Assembly (NCBI GenBank): GCA_011800155.1
Contig: CM022372.1
Location: forward strand, 2,108,001 to 2,172,000
DNA from: Flammulina velutipes
Taxonomy: Eukaryota; Basidiomycota; Agaricomycetes; Agaricales; Physalacriaceae
Length of the DNA stretch: 64,000 nucleotides
Direction: 5' to 3'
Notes under the pieces: generated by a model
The model's database searches: none
What the model was told of the DNA's origin: nothing
The model's input: only the letters and a program-made list of their open reading frames with translations
Translations under genes and position numbers: made by a program
Part shown: positions 1 through 10,967 of the stretch, piece by piece
Layout of the letters: each line of letters starts with the position of its first letter
Position numbering within the stretch: the first letter of the stretch is position 1

Positions 1-2824
1 CTGCACCCGTGTCCGGATCCAAATTACGGAAGACGCCTTCAGAATCAGACGACGAGAGTAAAGGCAAAAAGCGAGGCATGTTGTCGAGTATCTTTGGGAG
101 GAAGAAGGAAAAAGGGAACGGGAAGGAAAAGTCTTCGGTCTCTCTTGATTTGGGTGAAGGGCGAACTTCTTCGGAATCGAGCAGGTCGGGTGGTACCATT
201 CGAGCCTCCGAGGGCTCACCTACTACGGTGGCTGCAATGCAGCAACAGACAGATGCCATTAGGAACTCAACGGACCCGAAACGCCAGCAGCAACAGACCG
301 GTAGCGTACCGTCCTCTCCGCCTCAAGTTTCTCAACTTCGCCAGCGAGACCAACAACAGCAGGCACTTTACCAACAATATCTTAATCGGTCACCCTCTTC
401 TCCTCCAGAAGCACAACCATCATACGGCCTCCAGTCTGCTTCTGCAGTGCTACAGGATAGAGGCCTATATCATAGTTCTTCTGTGGGGTCTTCGACCTCT
501 GCCCTTGGCCCTCCCTCAAGCCGACAACGCCCCGGATCACTCATTATGTCCTCTACTTCTGTCCCCGATCTCAGCGTCATCCGAGTTTTCGCTGGCAAGG
601 ACCTTCAAACCGATGCCACATTCAAAACGGTGCTTCTCAATGCATCGACGACGTCGCACGATCTCGTCCGTCAGGCCTTGCAGCGCTTCAGACTTCCGGC
701 TGGAGAGAGCGAGCACGACTACTACCTCACTGTAAAGCAGATTGAGGGTTCGTCGGCGAAATTGAAGGACGATGAACGGCCGTTGGTGGTTTTCGAGTCG
801 CTGGTAGAGGCGGCGCTAGAACTTCCAAAAGTGAAGCGAAGCAGCATGGGGAGTATCAGTTCGATTTCGAGCAACCTGTCCATGCATCCCGCTATCAAGA
901 AGCTACCGATGAACGACTTCACCGATGATTCTGCGGTGAAGTTCTATCTGAACAGGCGCGGGAACGGCGGGAGCGAGGACGGAGACAGCGACGAGATGGA
1001 TGCCGACGAGACGTTGACCGCGGCTGACGTATCTGGCGATTTGGATGTGTCTGGAAGGCAATACCTCTCGGTGTCGACGGCTAGTAGTGGAAACGTGCCT
1101 GCTGAGCGGTTCAGCTCTCCGTCCTTCAGATTTGCGATACAGCTCGTCATACAAGCCGGGGACCTTCCGGAGGATATGGCGTTCGATACTTTGACAGAGG
1201 CGATTGTGTTCAAAGAGACGCTGAGGGAACGGAGCCACACATCGGTGTCTTCTTCTGTGTCCATGGATATGAGGAGGAAAGTGTTTGTATTCCCCAAGAA
1301 TGTGACTGTCGCCGAAGTCATTGAGCTGGGATTGGAGAGATTCGGAATTTCGGAAGGTGTGGTGGATGGAGGGGATGAGGTGGAGGATAAGTCCACGAAG
1401 AGGCGAAGTGTAGCGAGAGTCAGATATGGTCTGGCTGTTTCCATCAACGGACAAGGTAAAGCCTTGGTTTGCTCTTGCTTTTCGTTGACTGATTTTTTTC
1501 AGAGCGGGAGCTCAGCCCTTCGAGTAAGGTCTTTGATGCATTCCCGCGTCCTCCGGCGAACAAAAACGGGGATCGCAAGTCTCAAGATATGAAGAGACGC
1601 TCTATCGACTCGACGCTGCTCCTAGGAACAATGGACGACGTCGCCGAGGATGACCCGCTCTTTATTTTGCGACGTGCTGTTTCGTACCGCAATTCAAGTT
1701 CACGCCATCGCATGTCCGCACCACTTGACGAAATCGCACTGCGAAACTTGCATCGCGAGTCTGCTTCCAGTCAAGGCTCCGAGCCCACATCTAATACTGA
1801 GGCCAAGTCTCAGCTGTCACATCGCGAGATCATCGAGGCGCAGAGGCAGGCGAAGAGGGAAAACCAACGTGCCATTGTGTCTGCCCAGGCGAACTCTGCT
1901 CGCGGATTGGATGTACTTCTTCCTGGTAACACGATGCTACGCAGTTCGCGATATGATGTGAACGATCGGATGCGTTATTCATATGTGGATGTGGATGGCG
2001 AAACCTACGATATCAGTGATCTGGTAGAGAAGGAGTGGAAGGAGCGAGAAGGTCAACAGAAGAATGATCTATTGGAGGGTGTGTTGGATGGGACGAATAA
2101 GGATGGTGGTGCCAAGTTGAACAGGGTGCTGAGCAAAATTCGAAGCAAGAACGCGGGTGCAGGTGCAGGCGGAAATGTGGAAGGTCGGAGTACGCCTACG
2201 CAAACCTCACTCCGGTCGAGGTCGGCGTCTCCAGCATCACAATACTCGATAGACGATCGTTCGCGGTCTGTGACTCCTGGTTCAGCGGCGCTGACTGGAC
2301 GCTTTCCGGGTGGTGGGAGTGGCGCTAGACCTGGCACGACGACGCCTACGCAAAGGCCTGGTGGGAAACGGCGACAGGTGTCGATCGGGTCCGTCATGTC
2401 GGATCTCTCTGGTTATGTTACTGCGCCGACTCCTACGGCTCAGCAACGTTCACCTACGACTGACAGTGCTGGATCCCACAAACCGCCTACGCCCGCGAGG
2501 GGCAAACAAACTTTGTTCCTGCCGAAGGACGACTTTGGTGTGGACCAGATGATCGCGGTTATTGATTGTCGGGCGTCGAAGGGTGTGACGAAGGCGGAGT
2601 TGAAGAGGCTTGATGAGGTGGATGAGATGCTGTTTGGGAGATCGTTGGATAGCCTGCGGTTGCATCCCAAGGTACGGGATGTCTATGTTGGCGCATTCAA
2701 GGAGCTGGAGGACGTGGAACGGGTGAGTATTTTTTTCTTACTCTTGTTGTGGGTTGTGTTGACGCTTCGTCTTTAGTATCTGGATGATATGCTCGCGAAG
2801 GAACGGGCGCCTGCCCCTCATTGA
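1..2824 (+). CDS. Ras-association (RA) domain protein, 5' end outside window
   Basis: The reading frame is already open at the first base, so the true start lies upstream. Two introns are visible: 1456-1502 and 2723-2776 (GTGAGT...TTTAG); the last exon encodes a short tail ending in ERAPAPH. The N-terminal part is basic and Ser/Gln-rich (low complexity). Around residues 190-250 of the visible part lies a ubiquitin-like RA fold (begins VIRVFAGKDL), and a second similar segment lies about residues 370-480 (begins FRFAIQLVIQAG). A polar region with a putative coiled coil (EIIEAQRQAKRENQ) follows. RA domains bind Ras-type GTPases, so a role in Ras signalling is inferred. The exact orthologue is not recognised. 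A decayed piece of this gene lies near 60.2 kb. Confidence 0.75.
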
Positions 2825-3062
2825 GTGAGGTGGTGAATTATTTTCTTGCTTTTGTCGTTTCTAAATGTATTCCGGAATCTTACTTATATACCCTTCGTCG
2901 TGCTAATCAGATGCATTTTGTATGTCTGTCCTTACTACTGCTTTTACTAAATAGTTAACACTCATTTAGCTTTTTTTTCTTATCTCTGACCTCTTGCGCG
3001 ATGCAGCGTTCCTCGAGTGAGACCTCAAGTTCTAAGATTGAGTTTACTTGTACTGACAATAT

Positions 3063-4413
3063 TTATGTATTCTTTCCTATCCCGACCTGCTGCTTTGCTT
3101 CGTCAAGATAGACAAAATGTCCTTTGAAGAACGGAGCGCCCAAAATAGTCCTCTTGTATTCATCAACTTTGAGCCATATAGCATTTTTGTCGCCTCCTCG
3201 GGGAACGCCCGAGCTTCTCAAGGATTCCATGGTGAGAGGATATGACTGGCCACCTATTTCAATCTTGAGGATATCTGTCTTCTTATAATATTTACGTGAG
3301 ATTCCCGTCTTGCCACCTAACTTTGTCACTGGGCCACCTATCACGTCTATGAACATGTCATAAGCCTCTGAATCAAGAAGGAGGTCCGTGCTTCCTGTGT
3401 CTAGTTCCATCTCAACGCCTTCATATCGGGTGTTATGTGCATCTGGGTATACAATGTTGGCATCTATCGTCCAATGGGCTTCTTGTAAACTTCTCAATAA
3501 AGGACTGCTCATGAGTTGGTTGCAAAGTTAGAGGAAGTGATAGCAAGATAGTATTTGTCTTGACTCACACGATTGTTAGGTTATCATAGTCCGATTTACC
3601 TTCGAGAACAGATTGTGAGTATGTTGGGGATATCGAGAATCGGGTTTACACACCCCATATAAGCTGACCAGCTGAACCATTCGAAGGGGCAAAGGAAATA
3701 CCTAACCCGTTTAGACCTTGATCTGCCAGGTTTTTCAACGGCGTCGGTGGTGCTTGCCAGTAACAAGTAGAAGATGTACTGAGTCTGTATATGAAAATCA
3801 GCTCACAAGGCGATTGTTACTATGGTTAAAAGGTACCCTAAAATACCATCCCAACACTCTTTCTGGGCACTAAGTTTCACGGACAAGATTTAGTTGAAGT
3901 GTCGATTAGTGTGAGAGATCAAACTTTACTGTTCATCATAAGCATTTGCAACTCCAATGACTTGGTTTTGGACTACCAGGCTACCATTTCCAACCTTGAT
4001 TTGAGTATTGTACTTCTTTCCCGATGCAACGCCGGTGGCATACTCAATTTCCTTGGGCCTAAGCGTAAGAACGGCAAAGTACATGTTCAATATGCACTCA
4101 CAAAATTGCCAGCATCCTTTCCCAGGCTATAATGAGCAAGTTTCTCCTTCTTGATCCATGTCCAGCAACTTCCTGTATCGACAATGAATTGGACTTGGGC
4201 GACATTAGAAACCGTTGTTAACTCTTGCAAATGAAAGGACATACATTTCGTGTCCAAGTCGCCCACGGTGACGTCTGACGTCCAATACGATCCACATTTC
4301 GCGAGATTATCTTTGATTCCCTGGTGCGGCGAAGCGGTGGAAGGAGCCGGATTCCCGGAGCATAAAATAATGAAAGCTGCCAAGAGCGCCACCTGAAGGG
4401 AAGAGAAAAGCAT
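3063..4413 (-). CDS. Secreted aspartic protease (A1 family), copy A
   Basis: Pepsin-type aspartyl protease of about 325 residues after removing six introns. The ATG at 4413 starts a hydrophobic signal peptide (MLFSSLQVALLAAF). An upstream in-frame TTG is not used as start because the DNA around it is conserved as 5' leader in all three copies. Both catalytic motifs are present: IVDTGSCWTW in the N-terminal lobe and ELDTGST in the C-terminal lobe. The segment before the first motif is short, so there is little room for a classical propeptide. The C-terminus ends with the usual LGAPFFKG...VGIGKNT strand. Intron positions match copies B (49.7 kb) and C (58.2 kb) exactly in phase. The usual DTGSS is DTGSC here. 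Function: extracellular proteolysis (family knowledge); substrate unknown. Confidence 0.85.
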
Positions 4414-4747
4414 AATTGTGTCCAGCAACAATTAGTTGGTTTTGGCGACTCGAATAAATGACTTTATACAAGATCCACAAGGTGATCACTGCCTTTAGAA
4501 ATGCGACCTGTGAAATGTGTGCAGTGTCGGTAGCTTGGTGATTGCATGGCTCTGATCACTTCGTCTGCATAACAACCTTCACTATTCATCCGGATCTCTG
4601 TGTTCCGTCGTGAAGAGCAGGTATTTGGCTCACACTCACTCCCATTGAGTAAGTAGTTGGCGTTCCAGAACGAAGGTTTGAAAGGAATCGGGATAGAAAA
4701 CTTCATTCATCACGACTTTAATCATACGCAGTACACGCGCCAAAGTT

Positions 4748-5297
4748 TCAACCACGGAAACACCTGAAGCAGGTCATCTGGTCGTTGAACCCGATGTCTC
4801 TGAAGTTATTGATGACCGCGGTGTTGGCGACATGGTGAGTCTTGCCGGAGCAATTGTTGTCGCTGTGGTGGAAGTCCAGTTAGAATGCAGCGGTGGTGAA
4901 TTATAGAAGGGGGACATACGCGTAGAGGTCGCACGTCGCGCCAGCCCCGAGATCGAACTGCATGCTCGAGACTTTATCATTCAAGGACGAGAGAGCGCCA
5001 GTAAAGCAGGTGCAGACGGCGTTGTCCACGCCTAGGGTGGCACGGTTGCCCTGGAGGTTGGCGTCGGTGCAGACGATGACGGTACCGAACGCCAAAGCTT
5101 CGAAGTCGGAACTACCCTACAGTGATAGTGGGAGTGAGTTGAGAGAATATTATGTTCTTTGTGATACTACGTACAGTGGAAGCAACGACCTCCGCAGATG
5201 TGATGTTTGAAGGCGAAACGGCGGGAGGTTCTGAAGTGATGGTCAAAGCCAACGCGGTTGCGGTCATGAGCGCAAAGACTGAAGCGAGGGAGATCAT
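4748..5297 (-). CDS. Small secreted beta/gamma-crystallin-like protein
   Basis: Three exons give a protein of about 145 residues. The start at 5297 opens a clear signal peptide (MISLASVFALMTATALAL) followed by a Ser/Thr/Pro linker. The mature part has paired cysteines and the segment LNDKVSSMQFD, which matches the (N/D)(N/D)xx(S/T)S calcium-binding signature of beta/gamma-crystallin Greek-key motifs. A second, degenerate version (FNDQMTC) lies near the C-terminus, 40 residues on, after YADNNCSG. Introns lie near 5110-5175 and 4865-4920. A TATA box sits at 5339-5346. An internally deleted, frameshifted copy lies at 7.75 kb in the opposite orientation. The crystallin assignment is by motif and spacing only; an alternative is an unrelated small Cys-rich secreted protein. 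Confidence 0.7.
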
Positions 5298-5338
5298 GTT
5301 GATATGCTGCTGATTTTATTCCACCGCCATCGTTGGGC

Positions 5339-5346
5339 CTTTTATA
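5339..5346 (-). promoter_or_regulatory. TATA box of the small secreted gene
   Basis: On the minus strand this reads TATAAAAG, 42 bases before the ATG at 5297, a normal spacing for a strongly expressed fungal gene. Confidence 0.6.
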
Positions 5347-5354
5347 CGCGTCTA

Positions 5355-6012
5355 CGAGAGGGGAATGTTGTGGCGTACACGCGGGGTGGACGGAATCGTA
5401 GGAAAGATCATCGGGATTTAAAGTAACCCATGGGTGTGATCAGCAAGTGAGGTAATTCAGATGGCCTGAGGGACGGATTCTGCGCGCCAGATGAGAATTC
5501 AAATGCCGTAACCTGGCCCAGTAAAACCGTCAGCGACGGGGGAAACGGAGCAAGTAATGTGTTGTCCAGCGGGAGCCCATCATCGGAATGATTGAGCTAA
5601 ATAGCATTTTCTGAGGATTCCACACGGCTGGGCGCAGAGGTACGCTATTCCGTTTGAATAATGCTCGTTTGACGACCTGGGGTTGCTCAGATATGTACCA
5701 GCGACAGAAAGTGACCGTTTCATCCGCTACTTGTCTGGTTCTCGTCTGACGTTCGTTGACCTCAAGTCCGGTTGTACGAGTCAGCCTGTTGTACAGGGCC
5801 ATAGAGACGGCTAGACTTTCGGTGAGGCCGCTACACAAATGTTGGTCACTCGTACATACAATCCAAAGGAGACTAACAATTGGACAGTCAATGATATGAA
5901 TCGTCAACGACCTTTTCTTTGAGGCCAAATGACTTGTATGGAATCAACTGAGAAATGAGCAATGAAATGATGGTGGTGGTAAGTGGACAACTTGAACTTG
6001 CGCTTGACCGTC
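5355..6012. other. Intergenic region without a supported gene
   Basis: A 132-codon minus-strand frame (5530-5928) is open but has no recognisable domain or splice pattern and is probably chance. A (GGT)n stretch followed by AAGTGG at about 5973-5988 resembles the motif found near DUF6535 copies further right. Confidence 0.5.
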
Positions 6013-7314
6013 ATGGCCCTTCCACTGTCCAAGTTGTATTCTCGCGTCCTCACCTCCGCCTCCGATGCGTACGATCTACCTACAATTGAGGAATCCACGC
6101 AAGTAAATCTATATTCAAGAATACAAAAACGACGACTGACAATCCGTAGGAACTTGTACAATCATGCCAGACCGACGTGAAGACCGTCCAAGATCGTATA
6201 TCGAGCCTCTCTCTCTTCAGCAGCAACGAAACTCTAGAAGACATATCGACGCAAGACCTCATCTACCTCACCGTCCCCTACGTTGCTGCAGAAGTACAAG
6301 GCCGCGTCTGCACAACGGAAAGAGAGGATCGACTGGTCTCTCTTGTCAAAGCACAAGTGCGCGTCCTAATCAATCAATGGTGAACGACGGTTAACTTCAG
6401 CTTCAGGAACTATACCTATCCTACGTTTCTTCGTTAGAGAACTACGGCATCGTAACCGAATCTGACACGAAGCTATTCGGTCAACTCCCCGCGAATGCTG
6501 CCAACCGACGCGAGCTCAAGATCAAGCAATACCAACACGAAAAGGACCTCCGCACTCGCGTAGACGTGATTCGGAAACGGCGAAAGCAGAAAATAGACAC
6601 CGACAAAACGAATGACTTTATTCTCACTCGATCTCTTCTTCCCTCGTCCGAGGATGAAGACGAAGACGATGAAATAGTGCGCGAGACGACAATCCTGCTC
6701 CTCCGTCTCTTCTACACGCTGTCGCAGGCGCAGCTCAAAAGCATAGCCGATGAACTCGAACTGCTTCGGACTGCGCCACCACCTTTCCCATATATACCTC
6801 CGTCAGACAATGAATGGAAACTCGAGTCTTCTGCCACACCACACCAGGGACCGCTTCTAAGCCCTACAGGCCAGGTATGCTCTTGGTCCTTACTTAGCAC
6901 TGCTTACATCTCACGCATCTCCAGCCTCTACGTCCATTCACCATCTTACCTTCGGGTGTCACGAACGATCGAGCTCGTGTTGCAGCAGGAGTCTTCGGAC
7001 CAGGACATCTCCTACCATCTATGTCAATAGACGAGTACCTAGAGATCGAGAGGCAGAGAGGGAACATCTTGTCGGGCGGAGGGTAAGTGGACTACTTTTT
7101 TTTGACATTACTTCCCGGCGCTTACGCGAATCGTAACAGACCTGCCTCTGAAAACGTCCCGACTTCTTCAGAACAGCTGGCGATAGACGCTGAGATGGAC
7201 GGTACTATTGAGGGCGCAGCCAGTTCGGAACGCAAGAGACTGAAAGATGAGAATTGGTCGATCTACACCGACGAGAACCCCAAGGGGGCGGGGAACACTA
7301 TGAATCGCGGATAG
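6013..7314 (+). CDS. TAP42: TAP42-like regulator of PP2A-type phosphatases
   Basis: Five exons (introns 6103-6149, 6357-6400, 6875-6924, 7083-7139) give 367 residues, the usual length for TAP42 (alpha4/IGBP1 in animals). TAP42 binds the catalytic subunits of PP2A, PP4 and PP6 downstream of TOR signalling in the cytoplasm (family knowledge). The N-terminus (MALPLSKLYSRVL) and the alpha-helical body (RELKIKQYQHEKDL, LLRLFYTLSQAQL) are typical. The C-terminal signatures are EYLEIERQRGNIL and, at the end, an acidic/Trp segment followed by DENPKGAGNTMNRG, close to the conserved NPKGxGN ending. Start chosen at 6013 because it is the first ATG in frame with the conserved N-terminus. Confidence 0.95.
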
Positions 7315-7754
7315 AACGACAAAGCAATATCAGTAGAGAAGGAACGTATGTATGTACCATGTACGCAAATATTTGGCATTTTAACATCCCATCCATTATG
7401 TCAGCGCTAATGCCTCTCCAACCTGTGTATACACTTCTGGAAAGGATGACCTCCGATTGCATTGAACTTGCAGAAATCGCGACACGACACCCATGATGAT
7501 ATACCTTTCCATCTCGAGGACTCTCTACTTCCAGCGCACAGGGAATTATTGGAAGTCCTTGAAGGTTAACGAACCTCCTCGAATCATCTCCGACCGTGGG
7601 CGGCCACAATTGTATTCCAAGGATGCTCGCTTCATCATACGTCGGCCATTTCTCTCTTCCTGCGTTTCCGCCATCCCCAGAAGTGCGCTCCGGAAATCTC
7701 ATTCATAAAAAGGTCGAGAGATGACGGAAAATACCAAATAAATCATTCTCCAGC
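7315..7754. other. Intergenic region, nothing recognised
   Basis: A 134-codon minus-strand frame (7298-7702) overlaps the TAP42 3' end, shows no domain, and is not taken as a gene. Confidence 0.4.
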
Positions 7755-8146
7755 ATGTTATCCCTCGCTTCATCCTTTGCACTCTTAACAGCATCTGCAG
7801 CGTTAACCATAAGTTTACCCTCCGACTCTGCTAGTGGCACTCCTCCCATTTCGTCTACCAGTTCAGCGGATATCGTAACGCCCACTAGCTGTACCTGTTT
7901 CAAAGTCGGACTGTCTTTTTTTGAATGACAAGGTCTCGAGCATGCAATTCGACCTCGGACCGGGCGCGACATGCGACATCTACAAGCAAGTGCTTTCTTT
8001 ATGTTCCGACATCTCGCCTAACTAGAGTCTGGCGTATAGGGGTGACAACTGCTCAGACAAGACTTTCATGTCGCCAACACGTCAATGACTCCAAAGAGTT
8101 TGACTTCAACGACCAAATGACATGCTTTAGATTTTTCCATAGTTAA
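7755..8146 (+). pseudogene. Broken copy of the beta/gamma-crystallin-like secreted gene
   Basis: The sequence begins with a signal peptide like that of the gene at 4748-5297 (MLSLASSFALLTA) and ends with a similar tail (FDFNDQMTCFRFF). The segment that carries the first cysteine-containing strand in the parent is missing, so SADIVTPT joins directly to SCTCF. A run of seven T at about 7915-7921 shifts the frame: read through, the frame stops at TGA, while skipping one T restores LNDKVSSMQFDLGPGATC. A second shift lies after DNNCSDKT-like codons (about 8068). It is in inverted orientation relative to the intact copy, with TAP42 between them. Confidence 0.75.
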
Positions 8147-8308
8147 TGTTGTACATTTCAAACAGTGGTACAGCTCAAGAAGTACAGTTAGTTGCTAGAT
8201 ATCCTCGTTCCTACAATTTTGGTAAAAGCTGGAGCAAGTGGTAGTACAAAAGGAAAGAAAGAAAAGGACACAATCAGATAGTTGACTGCACAAAGAATTA
8301 GTGATACC

Positions 8309-9414
8309 TCAAGACCAGCTGCCACAGCTCACCCTTACTGCAGACCACATCTCAACTGTCGCGGAAACTTGCTGCATATAGTTCCCACAACAAACAGAGC
8401 ACCAAAGCTCATCAGCGCTCGAGACCATAGCTGTAGTGATTTCTTCCGGCGAGATATCTAAAACCAAGATTACAGTCAATCGATTCACTAGGCAGAGCAT
8501 GTACGAACCGTGCCGCCCACTGGTGATCAAAGAAACAGCCGGGAACACCCAGGCGCGCTTCGCGCTATTACCCTCGCAAGTGTCCAGAGCGTCGTGCACA
8601 ACGGGCTCTATAGTCAGATATTCCTTCAGCCTATCCAACCTCTCCATATGCAAAAAGAAGAGCCTTCGGAGATACATCACCCCCATTTCTTCAGCCATCT
8701 CATCGGTGACACTAGGTAGGTTGAACGACAGCAGGTGCGACGAGGCGAATTGGGCGACTTGGTCTAAATCATGTTTTGCCGCTAGGATGAATACGTCCAT
8801 GGGATGCTGATCAGCGTGCATGCACAATTCGACGAACGCCGCTTTGGTGGGAAGGATAAAGCGGGAAGGGGTCAGGCCGTACTTCTCCATGCGCCCCACC
8901 GCAACTTTGAGGGTGTCCAGACTTGCTTCCCCTGGGAAATCATAGATCGCACATAGAATGGCGTTCAGAATGGCCGACGTCTCTGGTACATTAATGGTCA
9001 ATCTCTTGTCCTGCACGACGTAGCCGAAATCATTCGACGATCTCGCGCAGATGATAGCCCGATGAACTTGGAAGGTCATTTGGTCTGTCGACACGAAAGT
9101 CATGTCCGCGATACCGCTCCCTACAACAGATATGCCCGGGGGAATTTTGAAAATCTTGTTGGTTGGCGAGGAGCACTGTTGTAGCCTCGTGAGTATATAC
9201 ATGCCAGCTGATAACGCTGGATTGGTCACCATGGGCTTGTCGTCCGCTGCCTCTCCAGTACCAATATCGACCGCTGAATCTCCAACATGAACATCCGTCA
9301 CCTAGAACGCGAGACGAGGCCGTTCAACGATGCTCGAGCACCAGCGTAGTGAATTACCGATAACTCAGGAGAGTCTTGAGCCCGGAGAGGTTCATCGTGC
9401 TCAGGCGCACTCAT
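8309..9414 (-). CDS. BTB/POZ domain protein, copy 1
   Basis: About 332 residues. A short first exon (MSAPEHDEPL...) is joined across an intron (9302-9357) to the main exon. A BTB core is visible: DMTFVSTDQMTFQVHRAII is the usual opening, followed by the helical repeats (NAILCAIYDFPGEASLDTL, DVFILAAKHDLDQVAQFASSHLL). A 51-nt in-frame intron (8458-8508, donor GTTCGT) is likely although the frame stays open through it, because the paralogue has an intron at the same phase-1 position and the sequences on both sides then align (DISPEE vs DYSPDR). BTB domains mediate protein-protein contacts. This short one-domain type is expanded in mushroom genomes; its specific role is unknown. Confidence 0.8.
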
Positions 9415-9737
9415 ATCAACTGCAGAGTGTTCTGTAAGTGGTGTCAGCCGGCGGTAACTCGTAGCTGAATGACAGCTCATGCCTTTCTGGTTATATCCAT
9501 CAATATCCACCCAGTCCATTGTATGTTCAAGGTTAGAGGTACACCACAGTCACTGGTAGGAGAGAAAGTGTCGTTCAAAACACGCGGCCATGACGAAAGG
9601 CATGATGGCATGACTGTGATTCACCGAGGCTGCTGGAAAACAAGGTTTGCAATTCGAAGTACAACCATAGCCTTAGAATGGTAAAGCATGTACAAGGGAT
9701 AGGAAACACAACCGGTAACACCTCGAGTCTTTTTTCA

Positions 9738-10967
9738 TTAAATGGTCGCCTTGGACTTGATGAGTTTGTTGGAAACATGGGGGAATGGGAGACTAACCGG
9801 AACAGCTGCCCATTGGGCCACAGCGTCAGAGACAAGCTGTAAGAAGGTGTGCTGGCATCTCTCGCATGGTACATACTGTGCGTATACTGTCATGGTAGCA
9901 ATCATACGGTCGGGTGAATAGTCTATGGCGAATGTTGAACAAGCGTAAACAGTTAGGCAAAAAGACATCTACCAGGTTTCCCGTCTCTCGTAACATCCAG
10001 CGCTGCCAACGCCCAAGCTGTATCAACATCCTTCGTGCAGTCTTCATGTTCGGTTACGGGAAAAATTCCCACGATGTTTTGGAGCGCCGAAACTCTAGTC
10101 ATATGGAGTTCTGCGAGTCTCTTGTAGTAGAGAACGCCCATCCTGCCGATTGTCGGGTCTGTGAGTGTGTTTAGATCACAGGAAAGCAGGTGGGAGGATA
10201 CAAGGACGGCGAGAGGGTGTAGGAAGTGGTGGGCCGCTAGAGCATACATTTCCACTGGATGATGGATGGCCATTGACGATATGAGAGAGAAAATATGAGT
10301 CGACGGCTGGATAAACTGTTGCATGGAGAGGCCATAGTAAGGCATGCGATCTACAGCGTCGAGCAAAATTCCAAGGGCGGGGGTCGACCTGAGCGGCCAG
10401 TTATATACCGCATGGAGGATGATATTCAATGTTGCAGAGGATTCATCGACGGCGAGGGCATGCGCCACATTTTCTTGGAGCGTCGAACCAAATGCGTTGT
10501 TGGTCGCATCATTGAGAATGGTGAAGTTGACGTGAAAGAGGACGCCGTCTGAAGATTTGAGCACGGTATCGGTATTGTCCAGGCCCTGGTAGAAGACCTT
10601 CGAGATGATGATATGCTGCGAATAAATTTAAGTCTATCTTCAAATAAACTGAGGGTTAGAGGAATTTTTACCGTGTTGTTCTGCGCCAGAGGGAACTGCT
10701 CTTGGGTGTCGTTGATGACGGATAGAGGAAGAGTTGTGACGCTGGTCACTCTTTCCTCCATCTCCTACCAAACAAACTTGAGCAACGCAACGTACACGGT
10801 TATTCACCGCGCCCGCTCACCTCCTGTGGTTCTTCGACATTTGTATACTGCTGTTCGCTATCTGGCCCTCCAGTCATTACCAACGGTTGAGCATGGATCT
10901 GCTCGTCGAGGACCCCCGCGAGGACATCTGGAGGATCTGAATTGGGCGTGCTGGAAGACGAGAACAT
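9738..10967 (-). CDS. BTB/POZ domain protein, copy 2
   Basis: Paralogue of the neighbouring gene in the same orientation, 0.3 kb away. The exon chain starts at the ATG at 10967 (MFSSSSTPNSDPPD), with introns near 10770-10830 (ending TTTGGTAG) and 10620-10668. The BTB core runs from SSDGVLFHVNFTIL through ILHAVYNWPLRSTPALGIL to YALAAHHFLHPLAVLVSSHLL. A further intron (about 9918-9966) precedes DYSPDRMIATMTVYAQYVPCERC. The C-terminal end is uncertain: the frame runs to a stop at 9738, but GTTAGT after AAVP could be a donor leading elsewhere. Probably arose by tandem duplication; divergence is high, so the event is old. Confidence 0.75.

Noticed and set aside
903..1454. Two long minus-strand frames opposite the RA-domain gene
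   Set aside because: They mirror the codon pattern of the real plus-strand exon and have no domain. Their similarity to a plus-strand frame at 60.1-60.5 kb is explained by the RA fragment there.
5530..5928. 132-codon minus-strand frame
   Set aside because: No recognisable domain, no splice context and no promoter; not taken as a gene.
10295..10552. Plus-strand frames opposite BTB copy 2
   Set aside because: Shadow of the BTB coding exon.
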